This document shows, piece after piece, positions 10,850 through 21,397 of a stretch of DNA of 64,000 nucleotides. Below the pieces are notes generated by a model. That model was given only the letters and a program-made list of their open reading frames with translations. It had not been told where the DNA came from and made no database searches. A program made the position numbers and the translations under genes. The DNA lies in the NCBI GenBank assembly GCA_013416795.1, contig RQSC01000032.1, forward strand, positions 719,397 to 783,396. The letters run 5' to 3'. Position 1 is the stretch's first letter. Each line of letters opens with the position of its first letter. The stretch comes from Prasinococcaceae sp. CCMP 1430 (Eukaryota; Prasinodermophyta; Palmophyllophyceae; Prasinococcales; Prasinococcaceae).

Positions 10850-10949
10850 GGAGAGCGCATGCAATGGCACCTTTCGAATCCACTCGTCTACCAAGTAGTG
10901 CGCACGGTGCGAAAATTTGGCTTACGGCGAACGGCAGGCAAGAAAGAGC

Positions 10950-13187
10950 CTACTCGTTGACTTCGCTCCCGTCAGCCTCGCCCAAGTCAACGGGGAAGAG
11001 CGCCGTCTCGACACGCTGCAGGGCGCGTTGGACGCGATCCCTGAGCCCCTCATCCTCGCACTCGATGGACTTGTCATTGTGGCGCACAGTGACGGCGATG
11101 CCGTCCACCGAGAACGTCAGAAGCCGCAGCTCCTCGTCCGTCTCTACCCTACCGAACTGCGCGGCCAGCAGCGCCGAAAGGATCTCGAGTTCGGCAGCTT
11201 CGGCGGCCTCCGCATCTTCGCGACTGCGCGCGCGCCGCAGATTCTCCTCGGCAGCGGCCAGCGCGGGTTCCTCCTCCAGCTGCATCACCACGGCGACAAT
11301 GGCGTCCGCGACCATGTCCGCCACTGGGTCCGACTCCCACTCAAGCACGAGGGTGCATGCCGTCACGTTGGGGGTCATGGTGACCTTGCCACCTACGCTA
11401 ACCTTCAGAGGGTCGCCAGCTGACCCAGCTGCGGCGGCGGGTTTCACCTCCTTTCCGCCGTCCTCCGTCTTCGCCGCGTCTCCCTCCACCTTAACCTTGC
11501 TCCTACTCGCTGCTTCGATAGGGGCGGCGGTGCGAACGGAGTGCACGCCCTCGAAGAGCTGCTCGACCGCCAGGCGCACCTCCCAGAAATGGCGCGTGCA
11601 CGGCACGGCCTGCCGCTGTGTGATGGTCGTGCGGCGCAGGCCGGTGTACGTATGCGCATCCTCAACATCGATGAGTGTGTGGTTGAAGCCCTTGCGAACA
11701 AGCAGACCCCCAACGTGCGAGCCCTCCTCGGGCACCTTGTTGGCCAGCGTGCCCATCACGCGCGCCTCACGCGCGAACTTGAAGGGCAGCGACACCGGCT
11801 GCACGTTCTTGGGCGTGTACACTGCCATTGAATAGCCGTCCTTTTGCGCCTTAGCCTCCAGCGCGTGCTTCAGGCGTCCCATCTCGTTGACCTCGCCGTG
11901 CACGAGCACAACGTGCTGAGGACGCAGCTTGTCCAGGAAGCCCTGTGTCTGCGGGAAATCGGCGTGCGCTGAGAATGAGATCGCGTCGACGGTACAGCGC
12001 AGCGGCACCTTGAGCCCCGCCTTGGTGGTCACCTCGGCCGGGCCCTGCAGCACCTCGCGCGCCAGCGTGCCCTGCACGGCAAAGTCCGCGATGATGACGC
12101 CGTTTCGCTTGTCCTCGCACCACGCCTCGAATAGCTCGCGGCTGAGGCCCGACTGCAGCATGGAGGGCGTTGCCATGACGACGCACGGGCCGTTGTGGTC
12201 CTCGATCCCCGCCGAGCCCTGCATGTGCTTGACGAACTTGAAGTCGAATGGGTTAGCGAGCTCGAACGCCTCGCGGATGCCACTGTTCATCATGTTGATG
12301 TACGTCTGGTAGATGCTCATCGAGCGGCGGGCCAGCGCGCTCGCCTGGAAGATGGGTACTGACTGCAGCTCGGGGTGATTCTTCCAGAAGTCCTCCAGGA
12401 TGAGCAGCAGCTCCTGCGCGCGCCCGAGCGCGACCACGGGCAGCAGCAGCTTGCCACCGCGCCTGATGACGCTCATCACCATCTCTCCGAAGCGCTGCTC
12501 GCGCTCCGCCTTGGGCGTGTGGCTCTGCACGCCATACGTCGACTCGACGATCACCACGTGGGGCGGGCGCTCGGGGATTTCCGCGGCCGCGAGGTGTCTG
12601 TCCGGCTGACGCGAGTAGTCGCCCGTGTACAACACGCTGACGCCTGCAATCTCAACCTGGAACATGGCGGCGCCGAGCACGTGCCCGGCCATGTATGGCT
12701 TGAACTTGATGCCATCGACGTCGATCTCCTGGTGAAAGTCGACGACCTCGATCCGCTCCATCGACGCGTCGAGGTCGCGCTCGGTGTACAGCTGCTCCCC
12801 GGACGAGCCCTTCGAAACGCGCACGAAGTCCGCGAGCAATGTGCGATACACCGCCTTGGTCGGATGCGTCATGAAGATGCGCCCCTTGAAGTTGGTGTGT
12901 GCGAGCAGGTAGGGTACGGCCGCGCAGTGGTCGAGGTGGAAGTGCGTCACCAGGCACACGTCGATCTTGTCTAGCTCGACCTCGTCGAAGAACGGCAAGC
13001 TCGCCATCCCTGAGTAGCCCGGGTGGATGCCGCAGTCGAGCATCACCTGCTTGCCCATGTACGACACCACGATCGCCGAGCGGCCCACCTCGGAGCCCGC
13101 ACCCAGCGGCATGATCTTGAGCGTGTCATCGGCGGCCGCCGCGTCCGCCGCGTCCGTCGCGCGCGCGGCCGCGGCAGCAGGCGCCAT
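10950..13187 (-). CDS. CPSF3: cleavage and polyadenylation specificity factor subunit 3 (CPSF73 endonuclease)
   Basis: A single exon, 745 residues, start ATG in GCCATGG context. The metallo-beta-lactamase domain carries the zinc ligands THFHLDH (H82, H84, D86, H87) and YTGDYSRQPDRHL. The beta-CASP region has STYGVQSHTPKAEREQRFGE and GRAQELLLILEDFWKNHPEL. The downstream histidine motifs SFSAHADF and VLVHGEVNEMGRLKHALE are intact, so the enzyme should be active. CPSF73 cleaves pre-mRNA before polyadenylation and also processes histone mRNA in the nucleus. The C-terminal domain, for partner binding, contains a low-complexity insert rich in K, E and A around residues 555-590. It is head-to-head with the SRPK-type kinase gene, another mRNA-processing function. 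Confidence 0.97.
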   Translation of the reverse strand: MAPAAAAARATDAADAAAADDTLKIMPLGAGSEVGRSAIVVSYMGKQVMLDCGIHPGYSGMASLPFFDEVELDKIDVCLVTHFHLDHCAAVPYLLAHTNFKGRIFMTHPTKAVYRTLLADFVRVSKGSSGEQLYTERDLDASMERIEVVDFHQEIDVDGIKFKPYMAGHVLGAAMFQVEIAGVSVLYTGDYSRQPDRHLAAAEIPERPPHVVIVESTYGVQSHTPKAEREQRFGEMVMSVIRRGGKLLLPVVALGRAQELLLILEDFWKNHPELQSVPIFQASALARRSMSIYQTYINMMNSGIREAFELANPFDFKFVKHMQGSAGIEDHNGPCVVMATPSMLQSGLSRELFEAWCEDKRNGVIIADFAVQGTLAREVLQGPAEVTTKAGLKVPLRCTVDAISFSAHADFPQTQGFLDKLRPQHVVLVHGEVNEMGRLKHALEAKAQKDGYSMAVYTPKNVQPVSLPFKFAREARVMGTLANKVPEEGSHVGGLLVRKGFNHTLIDVEDAHTYTGLRRTTITQRQAVPCTRHFWEVRLAVEQLFEGVHSVRTAAPIEAASRSKVKVEGDAAKTEDGGKEVKPAAAAGSAGDPLKVSVGGKVTMTPNVTACTLVLEWESDPVADMVADAIVAVVMQLEEEPALAAAEENLRRARSREDAEAAEAAELEILSALLAAQFGRVETDEELRLLTFSVDGIAVTVRHNDKSIECEDEGLRDRVQRALQRVETALFPVDLGEADGSEVNE

Positions 13188-14361
13188 GGCGGCAGGCTAT
13201 GGGACAGCGAAACGCAGCGGGAGAGAGCGCAGAGGAATGAGGGGGCAGGGTTGGCGGAGGTGGCAAGCGCGCGCGGATGGGGTGGTGTGTGCGAGGGGGG
13301 TGCGTCAGGGCGCAGATACAGCGCCCCCCAAAGGTGCCGTTGCGCTGCGCGGCGCGGCGCGGTGCGTGACGGCGCTGCGCTGCGCCAGGCGGGGCGGCGT
13401 AACGCGCGGCGAGGGGCGCGGGAGCGTACCGCAGCAGCCACTCCTCCTCCCCTCCCGCGTCGCGTGCGCCCCTGCCGGAACGGCGGTGCGTCGCGCGCAC
13501 CGTCTGGCGCACCCCCTCCTCCCTACTAGCTCCCCCCTGCCGCCGTCCCCGGAAGCCGCCGCCGCGCGCGCGCCCTCGCGCCGAGTCTCCGCGCGAACCC
13601 CAGCATTTCATTCCCGTCCGAACGCCCGCCCCCGCGAGACGCCCCCGGTCCCCGCCCGCTTCCGCACCCACGCGCGGACCCGGCATCCGCCCCCGCCGCG
13701 CCGCCGCGCGCGACAGCCAGTCTCAGTCAGGCAGACAGGCCGGCAGTCAGTCCCAGCCAGGGCACACACCCGACCGACAGCGCGAACGCGAACGCGAACG
13801 CGAGCCATCGATCAAGCCATCAAGCGCGCGCGGGGCGCCGGCGCGATTTCGGACGGCGCCGGCGTTCAGTCAGTCCCCGATTGATTGGGAATTCGCAGGG
13901 AGGCGCGCGGGCCGAGGCCGCACCGAATTCTCGCGGTGCGCGACATCGATCGGCCGATATCGGAGGGTAAAAGGGTCTCCCGTGGTTGATGAAAAGGCGG
14001 GGACGTGTGTGGGGAAGGGCGGGGGCTGTGGGCCGCGAGCGCGCGCGCGCGCGCGCGCGCGCGCCTGCCGAACACGCCGACGACGAGTACCTGCGCGTGG
14101 CGGCCGCGGGGGGCGGCCGCGGGGGGGGGCCAGCGCGGGAGGGGGCTTGGGAGTGTGTGTGTGTGGGAGGAAGTAGGGCAAAGTGGCTCGGTCAGCGCTC
14201 TCCCTGCTCCCTCGCGCGGGCCTGCGCCCTCGCGCCTGGCGTGCCGCCGGCGCCGGTGTCATCGGCGGCCGCAAAGGGCGGGCCGCGAGAGCCACCGCCG
14301 GCGGTGTCGGGGGCGAGGGCGGCGGGCCGGAGGCGGCGCAGGGGCGGCACGAGCTGGAGAG
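13188..14361. promoter_or_regulatory. large divergent intergenic segment, CPSF3 / SRPK promoters and repeats
   Basis: 1,174 bp without a supported gene. Near CPSF3 it is strongly CpG-rich. A GCGAAC repeat (about four units) lies at 13780-13803. The palindrome ATCGGCCGAT is at about 13948-13957. The 11-mer GTCTCCCGTGG is at 13975-13985, exactly as in the transporter promoter at 9142. A (GC)n run occupies 14039-14064. Long open frames through it are Arg/Ala/Pro-only and are shadows of GC content. Confidence 0.6.
14039..14064. repeat. (GC)13 dinucleotide repeat
   Basis: 26 bases of uninterrupted alternating GC in the 5' region of the SRPK-type kinase gene, a strong candidate for Z-DNA formation. 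Confidence 0.9.
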
Positions 14362-16624
14362 ATGTGCGTCGCGGGTGGCGGCGCAGGCAGCGGCAACAGC
14401 GCCCTAGGAGGGTCTGCGGCTCAGCAGCCCGAGCAGAGGGGTGCCACGGCCGCTGGCGGCGACTCGGATTCGCTGCCGCTGCAGGCGCTGCGGCCCGAGT
14501 CAGCGCCAAGCAAAAAATCGCGGCGCAAGAAAAAAAGGGCGGCGGCTGCTGCCGCACAGCAGCAAGGTACGGCACGACTGCGCCCGTGCGTGGCTCGAGT
14601 GGCACAAGCTGCACGCGCGCTCCCACCCCACCCCCACCCCTCCCGTGTCCCAACACCTTATGCTGACAGCGTTCGCTTACGGGCACGGCCGCGTGTGTGT
14701 GTGCGTCCCAGGGGTTCCAGCCATCTCCGAGGAGACGGAGGAGGACGTGCTCTCCAACGGCAGCACCGCTGCTGCGGAGGAGAGCGACCACAGCAGCGAC
14801 AGCGAGGATGAGGGCGACGAGGGCTACCGTCCGGGCGGCTATCATCCGGTGCGCATCGGCGAGTGCTTCCGCGGCAGCCGCTACGTTGTGCATCGCAAGC
14901 TCGGATGGGGCCACTTTTCGACGGTGTGGCTCTGCTGGGACAGTGATGGGCAGCGGGAGGTGGCGCTCAAGGTGCAGAAGAGTGCAAAGAACTACACCGA
15001 AGCTGCCTACGACGAAATACGGATCCTCGAGCAGATCGAGAGTGGCGAAGCCGGCGACGGCACCGGCAAGCCCGCTGCAGAAAGCGAAGAGGAGCCGCAT
15101 GGTCGCACGAGTGCCGACTTCAGCGCTGGAAAGCTGTGCGCGCTCACCCTGCTCGATCACTTCGAGCACCGCGGCCCAAACGGCACGCACGTGTGCATGG
15201 TCTTCGAAGTGCTCGGAGACAACCTGCTGTCGCTGATCAAGCGCTTCGGCTACCGCGGCATTCCCATGACAGCCGTCCGCGAGATCGCGCGACAGGTGCT
15301 GCTCGGGCTTGACTACCTCCACACGCATCTCCGCATCATTCACACAGACTTGAAACCTGAGAACGTGCTCCTCGTCGATCCCATCGAGTGGCACAAGCCG
15401 CTTGACCCCAATGCTGACTTCTCTGCGTGGGCGCCGGGTGGCGGCGGGCAGGAGGCCCCGTCCGTGCGCCCAGACGTCGGCGGCGGAGCCATGCGTGCGG
15501 CCACGCAGGCAGCGAATGGTAGCAGCGGCGGCAATGGTAGTTGCGATGGCGGGGCCACGGCAGCGGCAGACGTCGAGGCGATCACTGAAGGTGTGGGCCA
15601 CGTGACCATTACCGCGGAGGAGCTTGGCGCCCCTTCAGATGCGGGCCCACGCGAAGTGGCGTCTGTGGTGGACGCCTCGGACTCGTCGGTCGTCGCGGAC
15701 TCGGCGACCTTGCCCGCACTCACCAAGAACCAGAAAAAGAAGGCCAAGAAGAAGGCCAAAAAGAAAGCGCTCGCCGCGGCGCAGGATGTCAACGGTGCGG
15801 CCGCCGCAGGCGCGGGCGTGGACGCTGGCAACGGCGCCGGGCGGATGCACGGGACGGGGAACTACTCAGGGGTGGGAGGCAGTGCGAGCGGCGGCGCACA
15901 CGGCGTGCGCGGCCCCGAGGCGCGTGTGGTGCGCGGCAACAAGACCGGCCTCGGCACGCGCAAATCATTCACGCCGGACGAGCACCGCCGCGCCCTCGAG
16001 CACGTCGACGCGCGCATGCTGTCCATCGTCGAGGGCCAAGAGGGCGCCGCGCGGTGCAAGATCGTCGATCTCGGGAACGCCTGCTGGACGCACAGGCAAT
16101 TTACTGACGATATTCAGACGCGGCAGTACCGTTCGCTCGAGGTCATCCTCGGCGCCAAGTACTCTACTCCTGCAGATATCTGGTCGGTTGCCTGCATGCT
16201 GTTCGAGCTAGCCACTGGCGACCTCCTCTTCGACCCGCACTCAGGCAGGGACTACACTCGCGACGAGGACCACATCGCGCTACTCACGGAGCTCTTGGGG
16301 CGTGTGCCCAAGAAGATTGCCCTTGGCGGCAGGTACTCCCGCGAGTTCTTCACGCGCTCGGCCGAGCTGCGGCATATCAAGCAGCTCAAGCCCTGGCCGC
16401 TCGACAAGGTGCTCGCGGAAAAGTACGGCTTCCCCGACGACGAGGCAGCAATGTTCAGCGACTTCCTGTGCGGCATGCTGGAGTTCGCGCCAGAGCGACG
16501 AGCGACCGCCGCACAGTGCCTCGCACACCCCTGGATGACATGCGAGATGCCAACGCCCACCAGCGTGGCTGGCTCGGATGGCGGCGGCAAGGCGGATGGC
16601 GGCGGCGCGGACGCTGGCGCTTAA
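14362..16624 (+). CDS. SR-protein-specific kinase (SRPK family)
   Basis: Exons 14362..14566 and 14712..16624, phase 1, intron 145 bp (GTACGG..TCCCAG); 705 residues. An N-terminal basic tract (KKSRRKKKR) precedes an acidic EEDVLSNGSTAAAEESDHSS stretch. The first kinase half has GYHPVRIGECFRGSRYVVHR, the glycine loop GWGHFSTVWL, catalytic lysine VALKVQKS, and HTDLKPENVLL. The split kinase is typical of SRPK: a spacer of roughly 210 residues with the lysine-rich KNQKKKAKKKAKKKA. The second half follows with DLGNACW, TRQYRSLEVILG, FELATGDLLFDPHSG, DEDHIALLTELLG and the C-terminal APERRATAAQCLAHPWM. SRPKs phosphorylate RS dipeptides of splicing factors and shuttle between cytoplasm and nucleus through the spacer. 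All catalytic residues are present. Confidence 0.94.
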
Positions 16625-16702
16625 GGCCGGCTGTAAGTTGATATCAACACCTTAATCATCACCGTGATATCCACACCTACACATGTAGCTAGCTAGCTAG
16701 AG
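16625..16702. terminator. convergent 3' region with (CTAG)n and A/T-rich sequence
   Basis: 78 bp separate two convergent stop codons. The segment is A/T-rich for this genome (TGATATCAACACCTTAATCA) and includes a TGTAA element at 16632 and a TAGC repeat at 16685-16701. Both genes' polyadenylation sites must lie here or overlap into each other's coding ends. Confidence 0.55.
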
Positions 16703-18054
16703 CTATCGATGCCCCTTCTGCACACGAAGGACGACCTTGCCGACTGTCTTCCCTCCTTGGAGATCGCGCAGCGCCTGCTGGGCCTCTGAGAAGTCGCGCA
16801 CCGTGCCCACATGGGGTGGAGGGAGGTCGAGAGAGAGCAGCTTCGAGATGATGCCATCGGCGCCTCGGAACTCGTCCACCCTATCAAACAACCAAATCAA
16901 ATTGAATCCCAACACACCCTTGTTGTGTCCGGGCATATCCATTGGCGAGAGCGTCGGCTTGCGCACGACGGCGCTCCAGGCCAACCTGAGCCAGCCCCAC
17001 AAACTGACCGAGTCACCTTGCGGCGTCCAGTCGGCGGCCCCAAACACGACATGTCGCCCGCACGGCGCCAGGGAGTCGTAGACGGGCCTGAAGTACTACA
17101 CTCATGTGGAACAGCACTCGCGCGTGTCAGCTCGAAGTTCACAGCAAGACGACAGAGTTGGTGCGACTGCGCGAGGCGCACGCAGGGCGATTGCAGGCGA
17201 CCATGGTTCTCGCCTCTTACCTCTCCTCCTAGAGAATCGAGCGCCGCATCAATCCCGTCAGGAGCGGCGCTCTGCAGCTGCGCGGGAAAGTCGCGTGCGC
17301 TCGTGCGCACGATGATATCACGCGCCTCGGCGTGCGGGAATGTGGACTGAAGGAACTCCACCTTGCGCTCCGTCCCCACCGTCATGATGGCACGCGCGTG
17401 CACGCGCTTGGCAATGTGACACGCAGCCAATCCCGTGCCTCCAGCGGCCGAATGCACGAGCACGATCGGTGGCGTGGCCCTCGCTGCATTTCGTGCTCCG
17501 TCGGCGACGCCGCCGAGGTCCATAGCGTAGAGAGCGGTGATCGCCTGCACGGGGAATGCCGCCCCTTCCTCAAAAGACCACGTGTCTGGCAGCGGGAGCG
17601 CTTGCTGCCAGGGCAGGTCGATCCTCTCTGCGAAGCCCCCGAAGCGCGTCACGCACATCACCCGGTCGCCCACCTTTGGTGCACCGTCGCCGGCCACGCC
17701 TTGGCCAACCGACGTTACGACGCCGCAGCACTCGAGACCCGGCGTGTACGGTACGCCCTTTGGCGCCGCCGCGTACAGACCCAAGCAAGTGAACACGTCG
17801 GCAAAATTTAGCCCAATGGCATGCACGTCCACGCGGACGAAGCCGTTCGCCAGCGGCGCGTCGTCCGCGACGTCGGCGGCATGCTCCAGCGCGAGCTTCG
17901 CGAGATTGCCCGTGCGCGGCCCCACCCATCGGCGCGGCGCCGGTGGCGATGCACCCGCCATCGCCGCGCGTGTGCGGCGCGCTGCGCGCCCCGTGCGCGC
18001 AGCAGCGCGCACGGCAGGCACTGGCCGCGCAGCTGCGCTGGAGGTCGCGCGCAT
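16703..18054 (-). CDS. VAT1-like quinone oxidoreductase (zinc-independent MDR family)
   Basis: Exons on the minus strand, 18054..17221 and 17095..16703, phase 0, intron 125 bp (GTAAGA..GTGTAG); 408 residues from ATG 18054. The GroES-like half has GFVRVDVHAIGLNFADVFTC, PYTPGLECCGVVTSVGQGV and GDRVMCVTRFGGFAE. The Rossmann half has VLVHSAAGGTGLAACHIAKR and GIDAALDSLGGE, spliced to YFRPVYDSLAPCGRHVVFGA. It ends VGKVVLRVQKGHR. The resemblance is closest to synaptic-vesicle VAT1 and zeta-crystallin, NADPH-dependent quinone reductases without structural zinc. The Arg/Ala-rich leader before MAGASPP looks like a mitochondrial presequence. The alternative starts are 17961 (no leader) and 18138 (longer leader overlapping the shared promoter). 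Confidence 0.9.
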
Positions 18055-18167
18055 CGCGCGAGATGTGGCGGAGAGACGTGGCCTCTCCGGTTTTGAACGG
18101 CGGAAACGCCGCGCGACCCCCGCAGGGAGCCACATCATGCGCGCCGCGCGCGCGCGCGCGTGGCGCC
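18055..18167. promoter_or_regulatory. compact bidirectional promoter, VAT1-like / TMEM144-like
   Basis: Only 113 bp lie between the two start codons. It contains GGCCTCTCCGGTTTTGAAC near 18079-18097 and a (CG)n run at about 18146-18160. If the VAT1-like gene starts at the upstream ATG (18138), the two 5' ends nearly touch. Confidence 0.55.
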
Positions 18168-19380
18168 ATGCTCGGCGCGGCGCTGTCCCCGCTGGCCGCG
18201 GGCTACTTGCTTTCAGCGCTGGCCGCCGCTGCCAATGGGTCCTTCGCTGCGCTATCCAAGCTCCCGAGCGTCGCGGCCGCGGACGCGCCACCCGTGGCCT
18301 TCCAGCTGTACGCGTCGTGTGGCGTGGCGTTTTCCTCGCTCGTGTGCTCGCCACCGCTGTGCGCATACGCCAACCGGTGGGCCACGCTTGACGCCGAAGC
18401 GCCGCAGACGACGTCTCTCATGCTCAGCGGCAACGGAGTGCTGGCTGGCGCGCTGTTCGTTGTGGCGATCTCTGGCTCTTTCGCAGCGATACCGCTCATC
18501 GGCCTCGCGACGGCGCAATCCGTGTGGGGGGGTGTGGCGGTCCTCGTGAGCTTCGCGTGGGGCGTAGCGGCGCTAGGCAACCGAGTGGACAGCCCGGTGC
18601 TCGCCGCGCTCGGCCTGGTCTCCCTCGTCACCTCAATCGCGGGCATAGCTGCCTGTACGGAGGTGGGGGACTTCGCAGCGCGCAGGTTGGGGTACACGAG
18701 AGGTGCGAATCAGTATGAGCGCATCGGCGAGCGCTCTCCATCCATCTCTGCTCGGGACGGCCCGGCATCTGGCCAGCGCGCACTCGGACTCGCCTACTCC
18801 CTGCTTGTTGGCGTCTCTGGGGGCTCCATTCTCGTGCCAAGCCATTTCGAGACGCACGCGGTCGGCTTTGCGTTCCTGCCGTCCTTCGGTCTCGGCGCTC
18901 TAGCCGCCTCACTGGCAATGACTGCCGGATTCGCGTGCAAGGAGGGTGGCCTTCCCGACATGAAGGTGCGCACGAGCGCCGTGTGTGTGCGCGCGCGCGT
19001 GCTTGTGTCTCACGACGCCGAGCGGTCTCTGGCTCACACAGCTGACGCGCGCCTGTTGCTGTCCACGGCATCGGTCGGACGTGCTCCGTGCAACGGCGCG
19101 CTCGCTCGCTCGACACAAGGCGAGACAAACGGCGTGGGCGGGCGTATGTAGCGGCGTGCTGTGGAACGTGGGGAACGCCCTGAGTATCGCGGCGATTCCG
19201 CGCTTGGGGTACGCGGTCGCGTATCCCCTGCTTCAGTGCTCGTTACTCGTGGGTGGGCTCTGGGGCGTCTTCTGCTTCAAGGAGATCCGGGGCGGCCCGC
19301 CAATAGCCGCCTTCTTTGGCGCCTCGTGCGTGCTCATCGCAGGGGCAGGGATGCTTGGCCTGTCCACCTCTGCGCAGTGA
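18168..19380 (+). CDS. TMEM144-like multi-pass transporter (drug/metabolite superfamily)
   Basis: Exons 18168..18965 and 19120..19380, phase 0, intron 154 bp (GTGCGC..CACAAG); 352 residues. Ten membrane segments can be counted. Family motifs are an N-terminal GYLLSALAAAANGSFAALSK, the mid-protein SGNGVLAGALFVVAISGSFA, IGLATAQSVWGGVAVLVSFA, and near the end GVLWNVGNALSIAAIPRLGY followed by FCFKEIRG. These match TMEM144 (DUF1632) proteins, which resemble bacterial sugar permeases. The substrate is unknown; a sugar or related solute is inferred from the family. A polar loop at residues about 180-205 separates the halves. It is convergent with the kanadaptin gene, with an A/T-rich 76-bp gap. Confidence 0.85.
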
Positions 19381-19456
19381 CGGAGGCAGGAGCCACCGGC
19401 GCCAATCTGTACACGTAAATGTGTTGTTCATATGTACACTACTTTACATGAGCAGG
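19381..19456. terminator. convergent 3' region, TMEM144-like / kanadaptin
   Basis: 76 bp with a marked A/T dip (GTAAATGTGTTGTTCATATG, then ACACTACTTTACATG). It must contain the cleavage sites of both converging transcripts. TGTAA-like elements occur on both strands. Confidence 0.5.
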
Positions 19457-21298
19457 TCAGTACCCGAGTTTCTTGGCCTTCGCCTCGAGCTGCGCTTGCT
19501 TGCGCTCTTGCTCTATGAGCCACGAACCATCATCGCCGTCGCCGCCGCCAACGCCGGGGTCGGGCTCGTCATCGGAGGTGTCTCTGCCACCGAGCAGCGC
19601 ATCAATGAGAGCATCAGGATCCTCCGCATCTCGCGACCGAGGGGGTGCTGAGGTGCTTGGCGGCGGCACCTTGAAGGGAGGGGGCCTCCGAATCTCGAGC
19701 CCGCCGGCGCGCGCTGCCGCAGGTGCCATGAAACCGTCGCTGTCGACGAGCGGCGCCTGTGCTGCCCCTCCCTGGGGCTCTGCCTGCGCCACATCACCCA
19801 CCTTGATGCTTGGCGGTTTGGGCATGGTGCCGCGCGAAGGGGCAGGCGGCGGTGGCATTGACGTCCCACCAGCTGCCGATGGAAGCGAAGGCATCTGAGT
19901 CATCGCGCTACCGTCAGCGTCGGCCGCAGCGGCGAGCGCAGCGGCTCTACGTTTGGCGATTTGTTCAGGATTGTGTGCGCCTGCAGGGTCAAGCACTTCG
20001 AGACGACCTTCCACCTGCGTAAGTTTCTCCTCATAGCCGGCGAGCTCCGCCGCAAGCGCGGAGCGCTTGCTCGCGACCACCTCCTTGCTGACATCACCCA
20101 TGAAGGCGTCGAGCGTGTCCAACGCGTCGTTGGCTTCGGTGTTCGACTCGCCGGAGTCCATTCTCTCGAGCTCTTGCTTCGCCGCCTCGGCTTTCACCTT
20201 GAGCTCCTTGTGCTCACTCCATAGCCCAGCGAGCGTCTCCTTGCTACTCGACGTGACCGAAATCGTCGCGTTGATTCTCGCGCGCTTCTGTGCTGCAGCC
20301 TGCGTGCGGTCGTAAAAGGAATCGTCGTCGTCGTCATCAATCGTGCGCCGCTTGCCCTTGCCCCGCCCCGCATGCCTCTCGCGCACGCGCGCTTTAGCAG
20401 CCTTGCCCTCCGCAAGGCTCTCGTTGATGGCCGTTTCGAGGTCTGCTATCTCGTGCTTGACAGCCGCGACCCTCTCCTCGTTCTTGGCGGCCTGCGCTAG
20501 CTGGCCCTGCGACAGGCCCGAGCCCATCCCCTCCTTGGCGCGGATACGCTCGATCTCAGAGAGCATGTTCGCAGCGCTCGTCTCCTTCTTACGAATCTTG
20601 TCCACGAGCTTCTGCTGGCGGTCGCTGAACGTGCCCTGGTACGTGCGCCAATCGATCTCGCCTAGCTCGTCCTCATCAGAGCCGCTCGCGGCCTCGTCCG
20701 CCTCATCGTCGCCACCGCGCAGGGCCTTGCGCATCTCCGCCGCCGCGGCCTCCTGCTGCGCCGCCCGCCTCGCTGCCAGGGCGTCGGGATTTGTCGCGAC
20801 TTCCGCGGCGGCTTTCGCTGCCGCCGCCGCGGCCTCGCGTGTCTTGTGTCCCCCGTCGCTCTCCTCGGCGTCCTCGCCCGTCACGACGTACAGCCGCTCT
20901 GAAGCGCCGATTTTGAACATATCGCCTGAGCGCAGCGGCACGTAAACCTTCGGTGGCAGCTTGCGCTTGTTGAGGGTGACGCCGTGCGTAGACGCATTGT
21001 CGTACAGGTACACCCTGCGCGCGCCGCGGTAGCCCTGCACCACTGCGTGGCACCGCGACGTCGAGGGGTGCTCCGCGACTATGTCGTTGCCCGGCGCGCG
21101 ACCGATGAGCAGCGCGCCCGCCGCGCTGGCGTCGGTTCCCGGTTCATAGAGCCGCCGCTCGCGCCCGACAACAACGCCGTTGCGCAGGACTTCGATGCCG
21201 AGGTCAAGGTCATCGGCGCAAGGCCCGCCCCATGCCGGCGGTGTGTAGAGCTCTCGCGCCGACGCCGGCAGCTGCTGCCGCTGCTGCTGCGCCGCCAT
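19457..21298 (-). CDS. kanadaptin-like FHA-domain protein (SLC4A1AP)
   Basis: A single exon, 613 residues, starting MAAQQQRQQLPASAREL. An opening YTPPAWGGP and an N-terminal FHA domain (about residues 30-150) carry the phosphopeptide-binding pattern IGRAPGNDIVAEHPSTSRCH, then YDNASTHGVTLNKRK. Next come an acidic region, DWRTYQGTFSDRQQKLVDKI, long coiled-coil helices, and the kanadaptin-specific DDDDDSFYDRT. The C-terminal quarter is Pro/Ala-rich and ends RKQAQLEAKAKKLGY. Kanadaptin is a nuclear/cytosolic protein first linked to anion exchanger 1 trafficking and now mostly to RNA processing; its role in an alga is unknown. Assignment is firm because FHA plus the DSFYDRT block is unique to the family. 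Confidence 0.9.
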   Translation of the reverse strand: MAAQQQRQQLPASARELYTPPAWGGPCADDLDLGIEVLRNGVVVGRERRLYEPGTDASAAGALLIGRAPGNDIVAEHPSTSRCHAVVQGYRGARRVYLYDNASTHGVTLNKRKLPPKVYVPLRSGDMFKIGASERLYVVTGEDAEESDGGHKTREAAAAAAKAAAEVATNPDALAARRAAQQEAAAAEMRKALRGGDDEADEAASGSDEDELGEIDWRTYQGTFSDRQQKLVDKIRKKETSAANMLSEIERIRAKEGMGSGLSQGQLAQAAKNEERVAAVKHEIADLETAINESLAEGKAAKARVRERHAGRGKGKRRTIDDDDDDSFYDRTQAAAQKRARINATISVTSSSKETLAGLWSEHKELKVKAEAAKQELERMDSGESNTEANDALDTLDAFMGDVSKEVVASKRSALAAELAGYEEKLTQVEGRLEVLDPAGAHNPEQIAKRRAAALAAAADADGSAMTQMPSLPSAAGGTSMPPPPAPSRGTMPKPPSIKVGDVAQAEPQGGAAQAPLVDSDGFMAPAAARAGGLEIRRPPPFKVPPPSTSAPPRSRDAEDPDALIDALLGGRDTSDDEPDPGVGGGDGDDGSWLIEQERKQAQLEAKAKKLGY

Positions 21299-21397
21299 CC
21301 GCGCGCGCACGCGCGCTTGACGGCGCCGCCGCCGCCGCCCAGCGTGTCTGTGGCGCCACGCGCGAGCGGCCGGGGCACGCTCGCACACTTCGCGCCT